A stretch of 64,000 nt of DNA from Limnoperna fortunei (GCA_944474755.1 OX104111.1:112970545-113034544), one strand, 5' to 3'; positions 1-22,512 are shown, counted from the stretch's first letter. The notes: generated from the sequence alone by a model not told the origin. Translations and numbers: made by a program.

Positions 1-1265
1 TTAGCTAGGGAGGATATGTCGGTTAAGGGCTGTGTGGATCAATCACCTGCATTAGCTAGTGAGGATATGTCGGTTAAGGGCTGTGTGGATCAATCACCTG
101 CATTAGCTAGTGAGGATATGTCGGTTAAGGGCTGTGTGGATCAATCACCTGCATTAGCTAGGGAGGATATGTCGGTTAAGGGCTGTGTGGATCAATCACC
201 TGCATTAGCTAGTGAGGATATGTCGGTTAAGGGCTGTGTGGATCAATCACCTGCATTAGCTAGGGAGGATATGTCGGTTAAGGGCTGTGTGGATCAATCA
301 CCTGCATTAGCTAGGGAGGATATGTCGGTTAAGGGCTGTGTGGATCAATCACCTGCATTAGCTAGGGAGGATATGTCGGTTAAGGGCTGTGTGGATCAAT
401 CACCTGCATTAGCTAGGGAGGATATGTCGGTTAAGGGCTGTGTGGATCAATCACCTGCATTAGCTAGTGAGGATATGTCGGTTAAGGGCTGTGTGGATCA
501 ATCACCTGCATTAGCTAGGGAGGATATGTCGGTTAAGGGCTGTGTGGATCAATCACCTGCATTAGCTAGTGAGGATATGTCGGTTAAGGGCAATCACCTG
601 CATTAGCTAGGGAGGATATGTCGGTTAAGGGCTGTGTGGATCAATCACCTGCATTAGCTAGGGAGGATATGTCGGTTAAGGGCTGTGTGGATCAATCACC
701 TGCATTAGCTAGGGAGGATATGTCGGTTAAGGGCTGTGTGGATCAATCACCTGCATTAGCTAGGGAGGATATGTCGGTTAAGGGCTGTGTGGATCAATCA
801 CTTGCATTAGCTAGGGAGGATATGTCGGTAAAGGGCTGTGTGGATCAATCACCTGCATTAGCTAGGGAGGATATGTCGGTTAAGGGCTGTGTGGATCAAT
901 CATTTGCATTAGCTAGGGAGGATATGTCGGTTAAGGGCTGTGTGGATCAATCACCTGCATTAGCTAGGGAGGATATGTCGGTTAAGGGCTGTGTGGATCA
1001 ATCACCTGCATTAGCTAGGGAGGATATGTCGGTTAAGGGCTGTGTGGATCAATCACCTGCATTAGCTAGGGAGGATATGTCGGTTAAGGGCTGTGTGGAT
1101 CAATCACCTGCATTAGCTAGGGAGGATATGTCGGTTAAGGGCTGTGTGGATCAATCACCTGCATTAGCTAGGGAGGATATGTCGGTTAAGGGCTGTGTGG
1201 ATCAATCACCTGCATTAGCTAGGGAGGATATGTCGGTTAAGGGCTGTGTGGATCAATCACCTGCA
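1..1265. repeat. 51-bp minisatellite, about 25 copies
   Basis: Near-identical 51-bp units are joined head to tail and continue off the left edge. The main variation is one base (AGG or AGT before GAGGAT), plus rare changes in the CCT codon. A 10-bp deletion near 591 shifts the frame. Because 51 is divisible by three, one plus-strand frame stays open and repeats a 17-residue unit (MSVKGCVDQSPALARED); the other five frames all contain stops. I recognise no protein family. The array lies downstream of ZMYND10 exon 7 in that gene's direction, so it is probably intronic. On the minus strand each unit contains GCAG|GTGATT, which resembles a splice donor, but I could not match an exon to it. Confidence 0.95.
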
Positions 1266-1837
1266 CTGGTGACAGGTGAACAGCCAGGTATGCATAATAC
1301 TTTAAGTAATAAAATAATTGACAGTAAATGATTGTTTTCACGAGCTAATAACCCCCATGACATCAACCAATCTGCACTTCTCTACTCTGCATATACAGAC
1401 GCTGACAATATTTTAAATCAAAGTTTTTATAACGATCTACCCTTTAACAAAAATTATTAAACAATTTTATTCTAAATATTAACTACTTGCCAATATCTTT
1501 CCAATATACGGATGATGACATAGAATCTTTCTAGAGCTTAAATACTTACCAAATTATCAAATTTAATAGTAAGAGATACCTCGACTTATGACCGAGTTTG
1601 ACTTGTGTTTTTTTACCCAAATTTTACCAAAAATCTTCAATTAAACTTGTCATCCACATCGAATAAAGGTGCGGAAAATATAGTAATTGTAAATCTGTTG
1701 ATAACTTTACAAGTATAAATGAAAAACATTTAATTATAAATATTAAATATGAAAGCATATATATATTATGTAAATCTAATAACAAGTTAACAACGTGCAT
1801 AAATGTTATATTTGTACACATGGTGGTCCAATTTATA
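1266..1837. other. AT-rich non-coding stretch
   Basis: Unique AT-rich sequence between two minisatellites. Plus-strand donor-like strings (ACAG|GTGAAC near 1276 and CCAG|GTATGC near 1289) sit just after the 51-bp array. I found no exon of either recognised gene and no RNA gene. It probably lies in ZMYND10 intron 7. Confidence 0.5.
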
Positions 1838-4800
1838 AAACCAAATGTACCAGAAGTATTGGGATATCTAATGTATTCTATGTATACTGACCATCTTTTT
1901 GTCTGGTCCAAGGTGAGTTTTCTACCAAATGTACCAGAAGTATTGGGATATCTAATGTATTCAATGTATACTGACCATCTTTTTTGTCTGGTCCAAGGTG
2001 AGTTTTCTACCAAATGTACCAGAAGTATTGGGATATCTAATGTATTCTTTGTATACTGACCATCTTTTTGTCTGGTCCAAGGTGAGTTTTCTACCAAATG
2101 TACCAGAAGTATTGGGATATCTAATGTATTCTTTGTATACTGACCATCTTTTTGTCTGGTCCAAGGTGAGTTTTCTACCAAATGTACCAGAAGTATTGGG
2201 ATATCTAATGTATTCAATGTATACTGACCATCTTTTTGTCTGGTCCAAGGTGAGTTTTCTACCAAATGTACCAGAAGTATTGGGATATCTAATGTATTCT
2301 TTGTATACTGACCATCTTTTTGTCTGGTCCAAGGTGAGTTTTCTACCAAATATACCAGAAGTATTGGGATATCTAATGTATTCTATGTATACTGACCATC
2401 TTTTTGTCTGGTCCAAGGTGAGTTTTCTACCAAATGTACCAGAAGTATTGGGATATCTAATGTATTCTTTGTATACTGATCATCTTTTTGTCTGGTCCAA
2501 GGTGAGTTTTCTACCAAATGTACCAGAAGTATTGGGATATCTAATGTATTCTATGTATACTGACCATCTTTTTGTCTGGTCCAAGGTGAGTTTTCTACCA
2601 AATGTACCAGAAGTATTGGGATATCTAATGTATTCTATGTATACTGACCATCTTTTTGTCTGGTCCAAGGTGAGTTTTCTACCAAATGTACCAGAAGTAT
2701 AGGGATATCTAATGTATTCTATGTATACTGACCATCTTTTTGTCTGGTCCAAGGTGAGTTTTCTACCAAATGTACCAGAAGTATTGGGATATCTAATGTA
2801 TTCTATGTATACTGACCATCTTTTTGTCTGGTCCAAGGTGAGTTTTCTACCAAATGTACCAGAAGTATTGGGATATCTAATGTATTCTATGTATACTGAC
2901 CATCTTTTTGTCTGGTCCAAGGTGAGTTTTCTACCAAATGTACCAGAAGTATTGGGATATCTAATGTATTCTATGTATACTGACCATCTTTTTGTCTGGT
3001 CCAAGGTGAGTTTTCTACCAAATGTACCAGAAGTAGTGGGATATCTAATGTATTCTATGTATACTGACCATCTTTTTGTCTGGTCCAAGGTGAGTTTTCT
3101 ACCAAATGTACCAGAAGTATTGGGATATATAATGTATTCTATGTATACTGACCATCTTTTTGTCTGGTCCAAGGTGAGTTTTCTACCAAATGTACTAGAA
3201 GTATTGGGATATCTAATGTATTCTATGTATACTGACCATCTTTTTGTCTGGTCCAAGGTGAGTTTTCTACCAAATGTACCAGAAGTATTGGGATATCTAA
3301 TGTATTCTATGTATACTGACCATCTTTTTGTCTGGTCCAAGGTGAGTTTTCTACCAAATGTACCAGAAGTATAGGGATATCTAATGTATTCTATGTATAC
3401 TGACCATCTTTTTGTCTGGTCCAAGGTGAGTTTTCTACCAAATGTACCAGAAGTATAGGGATATCTAATGTATTCTATGTATACTGACCATCTTTTTGTC
3501 TGGTCCAAGGTGAGTTTTCTACCAAATGTACCAGAAGTATTGGGATATCTAATGTATTCTATGTATACTGACCATCTTTTTGTCTGGTCCAAGGTGAGTT
3601 TTCTACCAAATGTACCAGAAGTATTGGGATATCTAATGTATTCTATGTATACTGACCATCTTTTTGTCTGGTCCAAGGTGAGTTTTCTACCAAATGTACC
3701 AGAAGTATTGGGATATCTAATGTATTCTATGTATACTGACCATCTTTTTGTCTGGTCCAAGGTGAGTTTTCTACCAAATGTACCAGAAGTATTGGGATAT
3801 CTAATGTATTCTATGTATACTGACCATCTTTTTGTCTGGTCCAAGGTGAGTTTTCTACCAAATGTACCAGAAGTATTGGGATATCTAATGTATTCTATGT
3901 ATACTGACCATCTTTTTGTCTGGTCCAAAGTGAGTTTTCTACCAAATGTACCAGAAGTATTGGGATATCTAATGTATTCTATGTATACTGACCATCTTTT
4001 TGTCTGGTCCAAGGTGAGTTTTCTACCAAATGTACCAGAAGTATTGGGATATCTAATGTATTCTATGTATACTGACCATCTTTTTGTCTGGTCCAAGGTG
4101 AGTTTTCTACCAAATGTACCAGAAGTAATGGGATATCTAATGTATTCTATGTATACTGACCATGTTTTTGTCTGGTCCATGGTGAGTTTTCTACCAAATG
4201 TACCAGAAGTATTTGGATACCTAATGTATTCTATGTATACTGACCATCTTTTTGTCTGGTCCAAAGTGAGTTTTCTACCAAATGTACCAGAAGTATTGGG
4301 ATATCTAATGTATTCTATGTATACTGACCATCTTTTTGTCTGGTCCAAGGTGAGTTTTCTACCAAATGTACCAGAAGTATTGGGATATCTAATGTATTCT
4401 ATGTATACTGACCATCTTTTTGTCTGGTCCAAGGTGAGTTTTCTACCAAATGTACCAGAAGTATAGGGATATCTAATGTATTCTATGTATACTGACCATC
4501 TTTTTGTCTGGTCCAAGGTGAGTTTTCTACCAAATGTACCAGAAGTATTGGGATATCTAATGTATTCTATGTATACTGACCATCTTTTTGTCTGGTCCAA
4601 GGTGAGTTTTCTACCAAATGTACAAGAAGTATTGGGATTTCTAATGTATTCTATGTATACTGACCATCTTTTTGTCTGGTCCAAGGTGAGTTTTCTACCA
4701 AATGTACCAGAAGTATTGGGATATCTAATGTATTCTATGTATACTGACCATCTTTTTGTCTGGTCCAAGGTGAGTTTTCTACCAAATGTACCAGAAGTAT

Positions 4801-5168
4801 TGGGATATCTAATGTATTCTATGTATACTGACCATCTTCTTGTCTGGTCCAAGGTGAGTTTTCTACCAAATGTACCAGAAGTATTGGGATATCTAATGTA
4901 TTCTATGTATACTGACCATCTTTTTGTCTGGTCCAAGGTGAGTTTTCTACCAAATGTACCAGAAGTATTGGGATATCTAATGTATTCTATGTATACTGAC
5001 CATCTTTTTGTCTGGTCCAAGGTGAGTTTTCCACCAAATGTACCAGAAGTATTGGGATATCTAATGTATTCTATGTATACTGACCATCTTTTTGTCTGGT
5101 CCAAGGTGAGTTTTCTACCAAATGTACCAGATGTATTGGGATATCTAATGTATTCTATGTATACTGAC

Positions 5169-15617
<10,449 letters not shown>

Positions 15618-15735
15618 TTCAAGTCTTTATAGTTTTAAAAGAACAAAAATTTCAAATGAATCCCAAAGCATGCAGCCGCTTGCTGTTAACTTCCGGTGTA
15701 AACAACGAGTATGGCAACTTCCGGTGTGATACGAA
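15618..15735 (-). promoter_or_regulatory. putative ZMYND10 promoter with forkhead, X-box-like and ETS-like motifs
   Basis: Within 120 bp upstream of the ATG are two ETS-type ACTTCCGGT motifs (about 15689 and 15717), a forkhead-type TTGTTTAC on the minus strand (15705-15698), and GTTGCCAT on the minus strand (15718-15711), the left half of an RFX X-box. ZMYND10 is a known FOXJ1/RFX-type ciliary target, so the cluster fits. No TATA box is evident. Inference from motifs only. Confidence 0.45.
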
Positions 15736-16019
15736 AATATTGGCTTCACTAGTTCAGAGAAGTTAAATGGTCCCAAGTTAAAACAATCTTGCTCCCCCTT
15801 TTGCTATTGTCGCTGAAATTAAACCTTTCGCTTGTAAGGGGGAGCAAGTGAAAGATTTAATTTTAATTAGATTGAAAACGGACAATTTGTATAGAATAAG
15901 AAAAAAAAAATTTAAATTATGTACAGTAGATTTTCCCAACGAAAAATGCATAAATGTACAACAGATATAATAAATGTATTTATAATATGAATAAAGGCAC
16001 AGTATAAAAGCACCATCAC
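15736..16019. other. intergenic, no gene seen
   Basis: Contains GGGGGAGCAAG at about 15838-15848 and its near-complement CTTGCTCCCCC at 15789-15799, a short inverted repeat with a ~40-nt spacer. Nothing else is recognisable. Confidence 0.4.
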
Positions 16020-16775
16020 AGTGTCTGCATTTCTTTGATGACGTGACGTTTTTCCCTTATTTAATATGTGCTCGTGACGTCACATTTAATATCAATTTAA
16101 AATACTGCAGTACGCTGACAGTTTTGTTGTTTATTTTAAAAATAAACACTTCAATTTTATCGATGTCAAAATTATTTATTAATTTTAGTGCTCTTCTAAA
16201 AATATTTTCTTCACTTCAGATAGCTCAGTAAAGTCTGAAAGGAGTTTAACTTTGTTCATATGGATCACGTGACTTTTTACACACATGCATGATCCGTATA
16301 GCTCGCATCTGCGATGCTCACCATTGAAGAGCAAAATAGTTAGCTTTTAATCGGAAACTAGAATTCTACCAAAACAGGCACAAATATATCAAATTAGTAG
16401 TTATGAACAGGAACAATTTAAAAAATATCATGTGACACCCTAAACGCCAGCATCGCACATTGTATGGTTCACGACGATAAGAGCCTCTGAACACCATTAC
16501 ACAGTGTATCTGCATTCCATTGGTGACGTTTTTGTCTCTTATTTATAGGTGACGTCACAAAAATGTCAATTTAAAATACAACGTTTCGGATATTGCAAAA
16601 ATTTGGTTTGACATTTTTGTTGTTATGTACAAAAATGTTATCGAGGTCCAAATTAATTTTTGTCTACTTTTAAATCAATTGTACAATTACATAGTGCTCT
16701 TCTACAATATTTTCTTCGATAGCTCAGCTACCATCTGAAGTGGCCGTTTGTGCATATGGATCACGTGACTGTTTG
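16020..16775. repeat. diverged tandem duplication of a ~480-bp block
   Basis: The blocks at 16020-16275 and 16497-16770 share, in order, TGACGTCAC, ATCAATTTAAAATAC, AGTGCTCTTCTA, ATTTTCTTC, GATAGCTCAG and CATATGGATCACGTGAC. Both carry CRE-like TGACGTCA and E-box CACGTG motifs. No coding potential. Confidence 0.7.
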
Positions 16776-16795
16776 ATATTTCGGCTCAATTATTA

Positions 16796-17720
16796 TCGTC
16801 GCCCGAGGGAGTCGATATATTTGTATTCACTTTCGTTGCTAAGTATGGACCAAGGAGAAAATATTTTGAAGTGTACTTAGTTTCCATTAAATGAACAGAA
16901 TTTCTGAAAAGAATGTCAATCATTCAAGCTGAATGAATAATTAAGACAAGACATAAAACGTATGACTGCAAAAATGCTTAGGTGATATACAAATTTCATG
17001 ATAAATAGATTTGGTATTCTCTTTACGGAAGTTAATAATAGAGGGATACCAATTTTGTCCAGGTACTTTGTCTTCGATGATAGCGCTATCGAAGAGCGTA
17101 GCTTTGAAAAATCGAAAACCAGAATAAAAAGGCTATTTTGTGAAAACATTCGGATGAAAATCGATAACAATCTTCAACAAACAGCTATTTTATGTGTACA
17201 ATTCCGGAGAAAGTTGTCTTCTGTAAGATACAATAAGTAAATGTTATGTGAATAATTTATTTCATTGAACCACGTGAACATTTGTTATCGCCGCCCAGGA
17301 GGGCGGCGATATATTTGTATTCACTTTCGTTGCTAACGATGGATAAAGGAGAACATATTTTTAAGTACACTTAGTTACCATAAATGAACAGAATTAGGCT
17401 TCAAGAATGTTAATCATTCAACTTGAGTGAAAAATAAAGATAGTGTATGAGGTACGACTTCAATATTGCTTTTGTGATATCAAAGTTTCATGTAATAATA
17501 TCTTTTTTTATTATTCTATTTTCGGAAGTTAATAATAGAGGGAGACCATTTTTATCCTGGTACTAAGTCTTTCGTTGATAGCTCTATCGACAAGCGTAGC
17601 TTTGAAAAATCGGAAACCAGAATAAAAGGCTATTTTGCGTAGACAATTCCGGAGTATGACGATATTTGTAAGATTCAATAATAAATATTTTGTCAATAAT
17701 TTAATTGAACAACGTGAATT
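16796..17720. repeat. second diverged tandem duplication of ~490 bp
   Basis: The copies at 16796-17260 and 17286-17715 share ATATATTTGTATTCACTTTC, GTTGCTAA, AATGAACAGAATT, a GGAAGTTAATAATAGAGGGA phrase, AGCGTAGCTTTGAAAAATCG and AAACCAGAATAAAA. Overlapping 80-codon ORFs at 16916-17240 are not kept in the other copy, so they are unlikely genes. Confidence 0.75.
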
Positions 17721-17726
17721 TTAGTT

Positions 17727-18045
17727 TTAAGTCAAGTATATTTATGATTTAATATATGACAAAAGATTACATTTGCACAAATTTAGAAATTGGCAATTGA
17801 AACTAGCCACAACAGCAGGGATTAGCTTTACATAGAAACTTATGGGGAATAAGTTCAAGTGTCTTATTTTTAGAAATCACTTTGACAAACGCGTGCAGAA
17901 TGTAGAATAAATCGGCGGCGAACTGATGCTTTGCATCAAAAGTTTTCTTGTTTTAATTCAAGTATATTTATGATTTTATATATGACAAAAGATTACATCT
18001 CCGCAAATTTAGAAATCGGTAATTCAAATTAACTGCAGCTCTGGG
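17727..18045. repeat. ~210-bp tandem duplication
   Basis: AAGTATATTTATGATTTAAT, ATATGACAAAAGATTACATY and AAATTTAGAAATYGG occur at 17736 and again at 17955 with minor differences. Confidence 0.7.
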
Positions 18046-18177
18046 AAAATGCAGATGCCCCCTTCTTTTAAGAAATTGCAAAGCTGTTTCTTAGATAGTC
18101 CTTACAAACAGTATGTTTTTAAGTTCGAGACTGCTTGCTGCAAGCCTTTATGTTATATAATAACCTACTTCGATTAT

Positions 18178-18256
18178 TTATCATCCTCACAAGTAGAGGT
18201 TTCTGTGTCCACATGACACATGTGGTTATAGAAACCCTGACTTGCGAGGATGATTA
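18178..18256. repeat. short hairpin element (imperfect palindrome)
   Basis: The left arm TATCATCCTCACAAGTAGAG then GTTTCTGTG pairs imperfectly with the right arm ending GAAACCCTGACTTGCGAGG then ATGATTA, around a CACATGACACATGTG centre. Each arm is about 37 nt. Probably a miniature hairpin transposon. Confidence 0.6.
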
Positions 18257-18412
18257 TTTATACTTATCTGGACCTCTACACATACATGTTTTAAGATAAT
18301 CTTCAATTGCAAGACAATTTTGCATGCATTTTTTATATCAGCTTATCTGTCTCGTATAGCTGCCATATTGTCCGGATGTTTTGCAATTTGCATTGATTAT
18401 TTTTGTTTGCTT

Positions 18413-18560
18413 AAATGCATTTTAACTCCACTTTCAACAATTTTCAGCATATACTGACGTCCAGTTTTTTTTTTTTTTTTTTTTTTTTTTTGGGGGGGGG
18501 GGGAAGGAACCCGCAATACACGGAGAAAAAACTCCGGCCTTCGATCGGAAAAGTTTTGCA
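18413..18560 (+). repeat. SINE core with poly-T and poly-G run
   Basis: Reads TTTCAACAATTTTCAGC, GACGTCCAGTTTTT and CACGGAGAAAAAACTCC, matching the SINE core. A run of about 25 T then 11 G (18467-18503) interrupts it and may include sequencing slippage. ORFs across it are artefacts. Confidence 0.55.
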
Positions 18561-18702
18561 TTGAAACATATGCAAAAAGAAAAAAAACATATTCCATGTT
18601 CGGAACGTTTTATTGTAATACAGCCTCCAAGCCAAGCGTGTTGAGTGCAGCAAGTGACACTATTGGGTCTAAAATACATGCTTTTCATGTATGATTTGAA
18701 CA

Positions 18703-18703
18703 A

Positions 18704-18797
<94 letters not shown>
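18703..18797. repeat. (AAT)n microsatellite
   Basis: About 31 uninterrupted AAT units, followed by ATT units on the other side of ACATT (18797-18830), so the strand can fold on itself. It encodes only an artefactual poly-Ile frame. Confidence 0.95.
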
Positions 18798-18839
18798 TTA
18801 TTATTATTATTATCAACATTATTATTATTTAACTAACTT

Positions 18840-19325
18840 ATTGTATTAACAAATACATTTTAGAAGTATGTAATTAATTATGTCTAATTTTATTTTGATG
18901 TTCACTGCAAATGATAGCACGAGCTTTGAATATCAGCTTATTATCTGATTTGTCAAATATTAGGAGCACCATAATATGCACCATGCACCCTCCGTGTTTA
19001 TTTCCAATTATTACTGGGCTGGATCAAAGGACTCATTCCTATTACTAGTACTTTATAGCACCTTCCTCGTTTGAAATATACACTTTCTCGCGATTCGAAA
19101 GTTTATTTGTCATACTGTGGTTCTTTTTTTAAAAATAACACGAAATTTCACATTATATCATATACAGGTAATGCAATTTTCTTTCATCCGATAGGTACCA
19201 CAATATAACCACTAATGATGTTCTCTTTCTATTGTTAAGGAATAAACGAAGAAATAACAATGTAGCAATAAAATCTTGATGATTGATACAAAGCAACAAA
19301 CACAGAACAAAACAACACATAAAAC
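18840..19325. other. AT-rich non-coding stretch
   Basis: I see no exon, repeat or RNA gene here. Confidence 0.4.
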
Positions 19326-19329
19326 AAAA

Positions 19330-20618
19330 TTCTACGTCAAACCTACCTCTACATCTGTACTCATGATAGACGGAACAAAACTCTACGTCAAACCTATCTT
19401 TGCATCTGTACTCATATCAGAGACGGAACAAAACTCTACGTCAAACCTACCTGTAGTACATCTGTACTCATATGAGAGACGGAACAAAACTCTACGTCAA
19501 ACCTACCTCTACATCTGTACTCATATGAGAGACGGAACAAAACTCTACCTCAAACCTACCTCTACATCTGTACTCATATGAGAGACGGAACAAAACTCTA
19601 CGTCAAACCTATCTTTACATCTGTACTCATATGAGAGACGTGACAAAACTCTACGTCAAACATACCTCTACATCTGCACTCATATGAGAGACGGAACAAA
19701 ACTCGACGTCAAACCTACATCTACATCTGTACTCATATGAGAGCCGGAACAAAACTCTACGTCAAACCTATCTCTACATCTGTACTCATATGAGAGACGG
19801 AACAAAACTCTACCTCAAACCTATCTTTACATCTGTACTCATATGAGAGACAGAACAAAACTCTACGTCAAACCTACCTCTACATCTGTACATATATGAG
19901 AGACGGAACAAAACTCTACGTCAAACCTACCTCTACATCTGTACATATTTGAGAGACGGAACAAAACTCTACGTCAAACATACCTCTACATCTGCACTCA
20001 TATGAGAGACGGAACAAAACTCTACGTCAAACCTACCTCTACATCTGTACTCATATGAGAGACGGAACAAAACTCTACGTCAAACCTACCTCTACATCTG
20101 TACTCATATGAGAGACGGAACAAAACTCTACGTCAAACCTACCTCTACATCTGTACTCATATGAGAGACGGAACAAAACTCTACGTCAAACCTATCTTTA
20201 CATCTGTACTCATATGAGAGACGGAACAAAACTCTACGTCAAACCTATCTTTACATCTGTACTCATATGAGAGACGGAACAAAACTCTACGTCAAACCTA
20301 CCTCTACATCTGTACTCATATGAGAGACGGAACAAAACTCTACGTCAAACCTACCTCTACATCTGTACTCATATGAGAGACGGAACAAAACTCTACGTCA
20401 AACCTATCTTTACATCTGTACTCATATGAGAGACGTGACAAAACTCTACGTCAAACATACCTCTACATCTGCACTCATATGAGAGACGGAACAAAACTCG
20501 ACGTCAAACCTACATCTACATCTGTACTCATATGAGAGACGGCACAAAACTCTACGTCAAACCTACCTCCAATACATCTGCACTCATATGAGAGACGGAA
20601 CAAAACTCTACGTCAAAC
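19330..20618. repeat. 53-bp minisatellite, about 24 copies
   Basis: Units read ACGGAACAAAACTCTACGTC, AAACCTACCTCTACATCTG, TACTCATATGAGAG. One subtype has ACCTATCTTTACATC instead of ACCTACCTCTACATC. Occasional AGTAC insertions occur. On the minus strand the main subtype contains ATGAGTACAGATGTAGAG then GTAGGT, a donor-like string, but I could not tie it to an exon. Confidence 0.93.
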
Positions 20619-20631
20619 TTTACAACTTTAC

Positions 20632-20735
20632 TACCCAATGATATATTTTTCAATGAAAAAAGCTACCTATTCATATATTTTGGAGAGGTAAAAAAGTGAC
20701 CTATTCGGGCCGCACATCCGTATTACCCAATATAT
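20632..20735 (-). repeat. dispersed ~95-bp repeat (copy 1)
   Basis: The reverse complement is nearly identical to 51668-51770, sharing GGTAATACGGATGTG, GAATAGGTCACTTTTTTACC, TCTCCAAAATATATGA and GAAAAATATATCATT. Probably one end of a transposable element. Confidence 0.75.
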
Positions 20736-22348
20736 ATATACCAAGTTACCCACCCCCCATCCCCCCCTCCCCCCACCTCCCGTGAAATTAACAAATTTTG
20801 AATACGAGAATTAAGGTGTGTTCCCAAATTTCTGAACGTTCACTGCAGACAGAAATACAAATCAAATATTTTGAAACAATTATTTAATGGAATTGTAATC
20901 TTCCTGTATATTTTTGTGTTTTGAACTTTATATATAACGTAACCCCCCCCTCTTTTTCCCCCAAAACCACCCGACTACGAGCTCTATATTAAAACTAAGA
21001 GTTATCGGACCTGTTGTTGTTGTCATACTTGTTTACTTATAGACGATGTCAGAAATTGGTCATATACGAGTTATCGTTCGTGTCGACAGGTGACGTAATA
21101 CACAATCCGACATTACATGGTACACGCTACACAGGTTAAATTTAATAATTATGTCGAATACTAGCCGTGGTGGTCGCATTTGTGCGATCGTCGATTGTCA
21201 AAACAGCCAAAGGACATTGGATATTTGGAAAAACAGCGTCTGTTCATATTTTATATTAAAATATTAAAATTCTACATATGCAGTTCACTTAAAATTTATT
21301 TAATCCCTTGATATATTCACCTGCACTTCTTTTTCTACAGCTTCCAGTTTTTACCCTTAGAACCCATGGATGCTGCCTGCTTTCTTTTTATTTGTTTACG
21401 TTCGACATCATGACCTTTATTATAATTATTGGAACGACTGCTGATACTGGACAGTGAAAATCCGTAAATAGTAACAAATCGATAACTCCATATTAAGACC
21501 GTTGTTTGGTTTAAAGGTACCGACGTCCGTATAAGTTATAGCGTTTTACAGTTTTAGAAAGTAAAAGACATGATTTCGATATTTTATTTTTAATTCTTAA
21601 CAAAATTGTCCGTATATCAAAACCATTTCAAATTTTTAATGAGGCCTCAATGGATGCTACGGCCATTCTGCATGCATTACATTTCTCAACTATGCACTGA
21701 CTTAACTTGTAAATAAAAAGAATAATGAAAAAAAAACTTTACATCAAAAGCAGGCAAATAATATACATTATGTAATCGGAAAAACAAAACAAAAAGTTGG
21801 TACTGTAAAGTATATAAATCAGAAGCAAACATTTAAAATTCTTATTTTGCATCTTTCCTATTCGCTAAAAATGGGCTATACAAAGGAATTTAATTAGTAT
21901 TTTACTTTTAATTTTCTTCTTAGACATAGTTGATAGATAAAATTAGCTGACGGTGCACCCAGCTTGACGTTATCTTTTGAAATGATAACACAATTAACGA
22001 TTAATTATCATTCCTGCACCATTGACTGAATGGATAAAACCCGAGAGCGTGTACCACTGCTTACTAGCGGGTTCCGAATAACATCAATATGGCGCGGCAC
22101 ATGATTTCATCGCTGAATTTGTCTATAGAAAGTATTTTGTATTATCTATTATATACCATTACCTGTTTTATCGATACAAAATAAAATTTACCAAATTATT
22201 ACATACTAGCTTTACCACTGATTTAATTCAAAAAAATTTTGTTTTATTGATATCATTTTTAAAAATTAGAATAGTTTCAGGTGGTATGCACACCTTTACA
22301 AATATCAAAATCCAGTTAAATTTAAACATAAAAATCCCGCTCTTTAGC
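20736..22348. other. intergenic stretch, mostly featureless
   Basis: AT-rich with short C-runs near 20750 and 20942. It holds one zinc-finger-like ORF (21151-21267), described separately. A start-like context near 22089 (ATGGCGCGGCAC) opens a 31-codon frame with no recognised product. Confidence 0.4.
21151..21267 (+). pseudogene. fragment resembling the N-terminus of a C2CH/THAP-like zinc finger
   Basis: A 38-codon frame starts MSNTSRGGRICAIVDCQNSQ and continues with a TLDIWKNSVC stretch. Cys11, Cys16 and Cys31 and the Trp26 spacing are typical of small C2CH fingers found in invertebrate transposase-related proteins. The expected His after the third Cys is absent and the frame stops seven codons later, so it is a fragment or a truncated first exon. 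The family call is from pattern only. Confidence 0.3.
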
Positions 22349-22512
22349 ATACTTACCTGGTACAGGGAGCACCGTGATCAAAAAGGCGGTCTCCCCAGGT
22401 TGAGGCCTTTCCATTGCACTCCGGTTGGGCTGAACCCTGCGATTGTCCCAAATGTGGACAACTCGGGTACGCAATTTTTTAGTGTGGGGGACTGCGTTCG
22501 CGCTATCCCCTG
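22349..22512 (+). ncRNA. U1 spliceosomal snRNA gene, copy 1
   Basis: Full-length 164-nt U1. It begins ATACTTACCTGG, the 5' end that pairs with 5' splice sites. It has stem-loop I with loop GATCAAAAAGG, stem-loop II with the conserved U1A-binding loop ATTGCACTCC, stem-loop III (TTGTCC / GGACAA around CAAATGT), an Sm-type site AATTTTTTAG, and the terminal hairpin GCGTTCGCGC closing with CCCCTG. The usual U1-70K loop is ATCACGAAG; here CG is AA. Overlapping ORFs are shadows. Confidence 0.97.

Noticed and set aside
16..1331. Repeat protein genes of 196 and 237 codons
   Set aside because: No start or splice context, no family, a frameshift between them, and residue-changing variation; treated as a minisatellite.
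16916..17240. Overlapping 80-84-codon ORFs
   Set aside because: Not conserved in the adjacent duplicated copy, which has frameshifts and stops.
18397..18836. ORFs with poly-Lys, poly-Pro or poly-Ile
   Set aside because: Translations of homopolymer runs and the AAT microsatellite.
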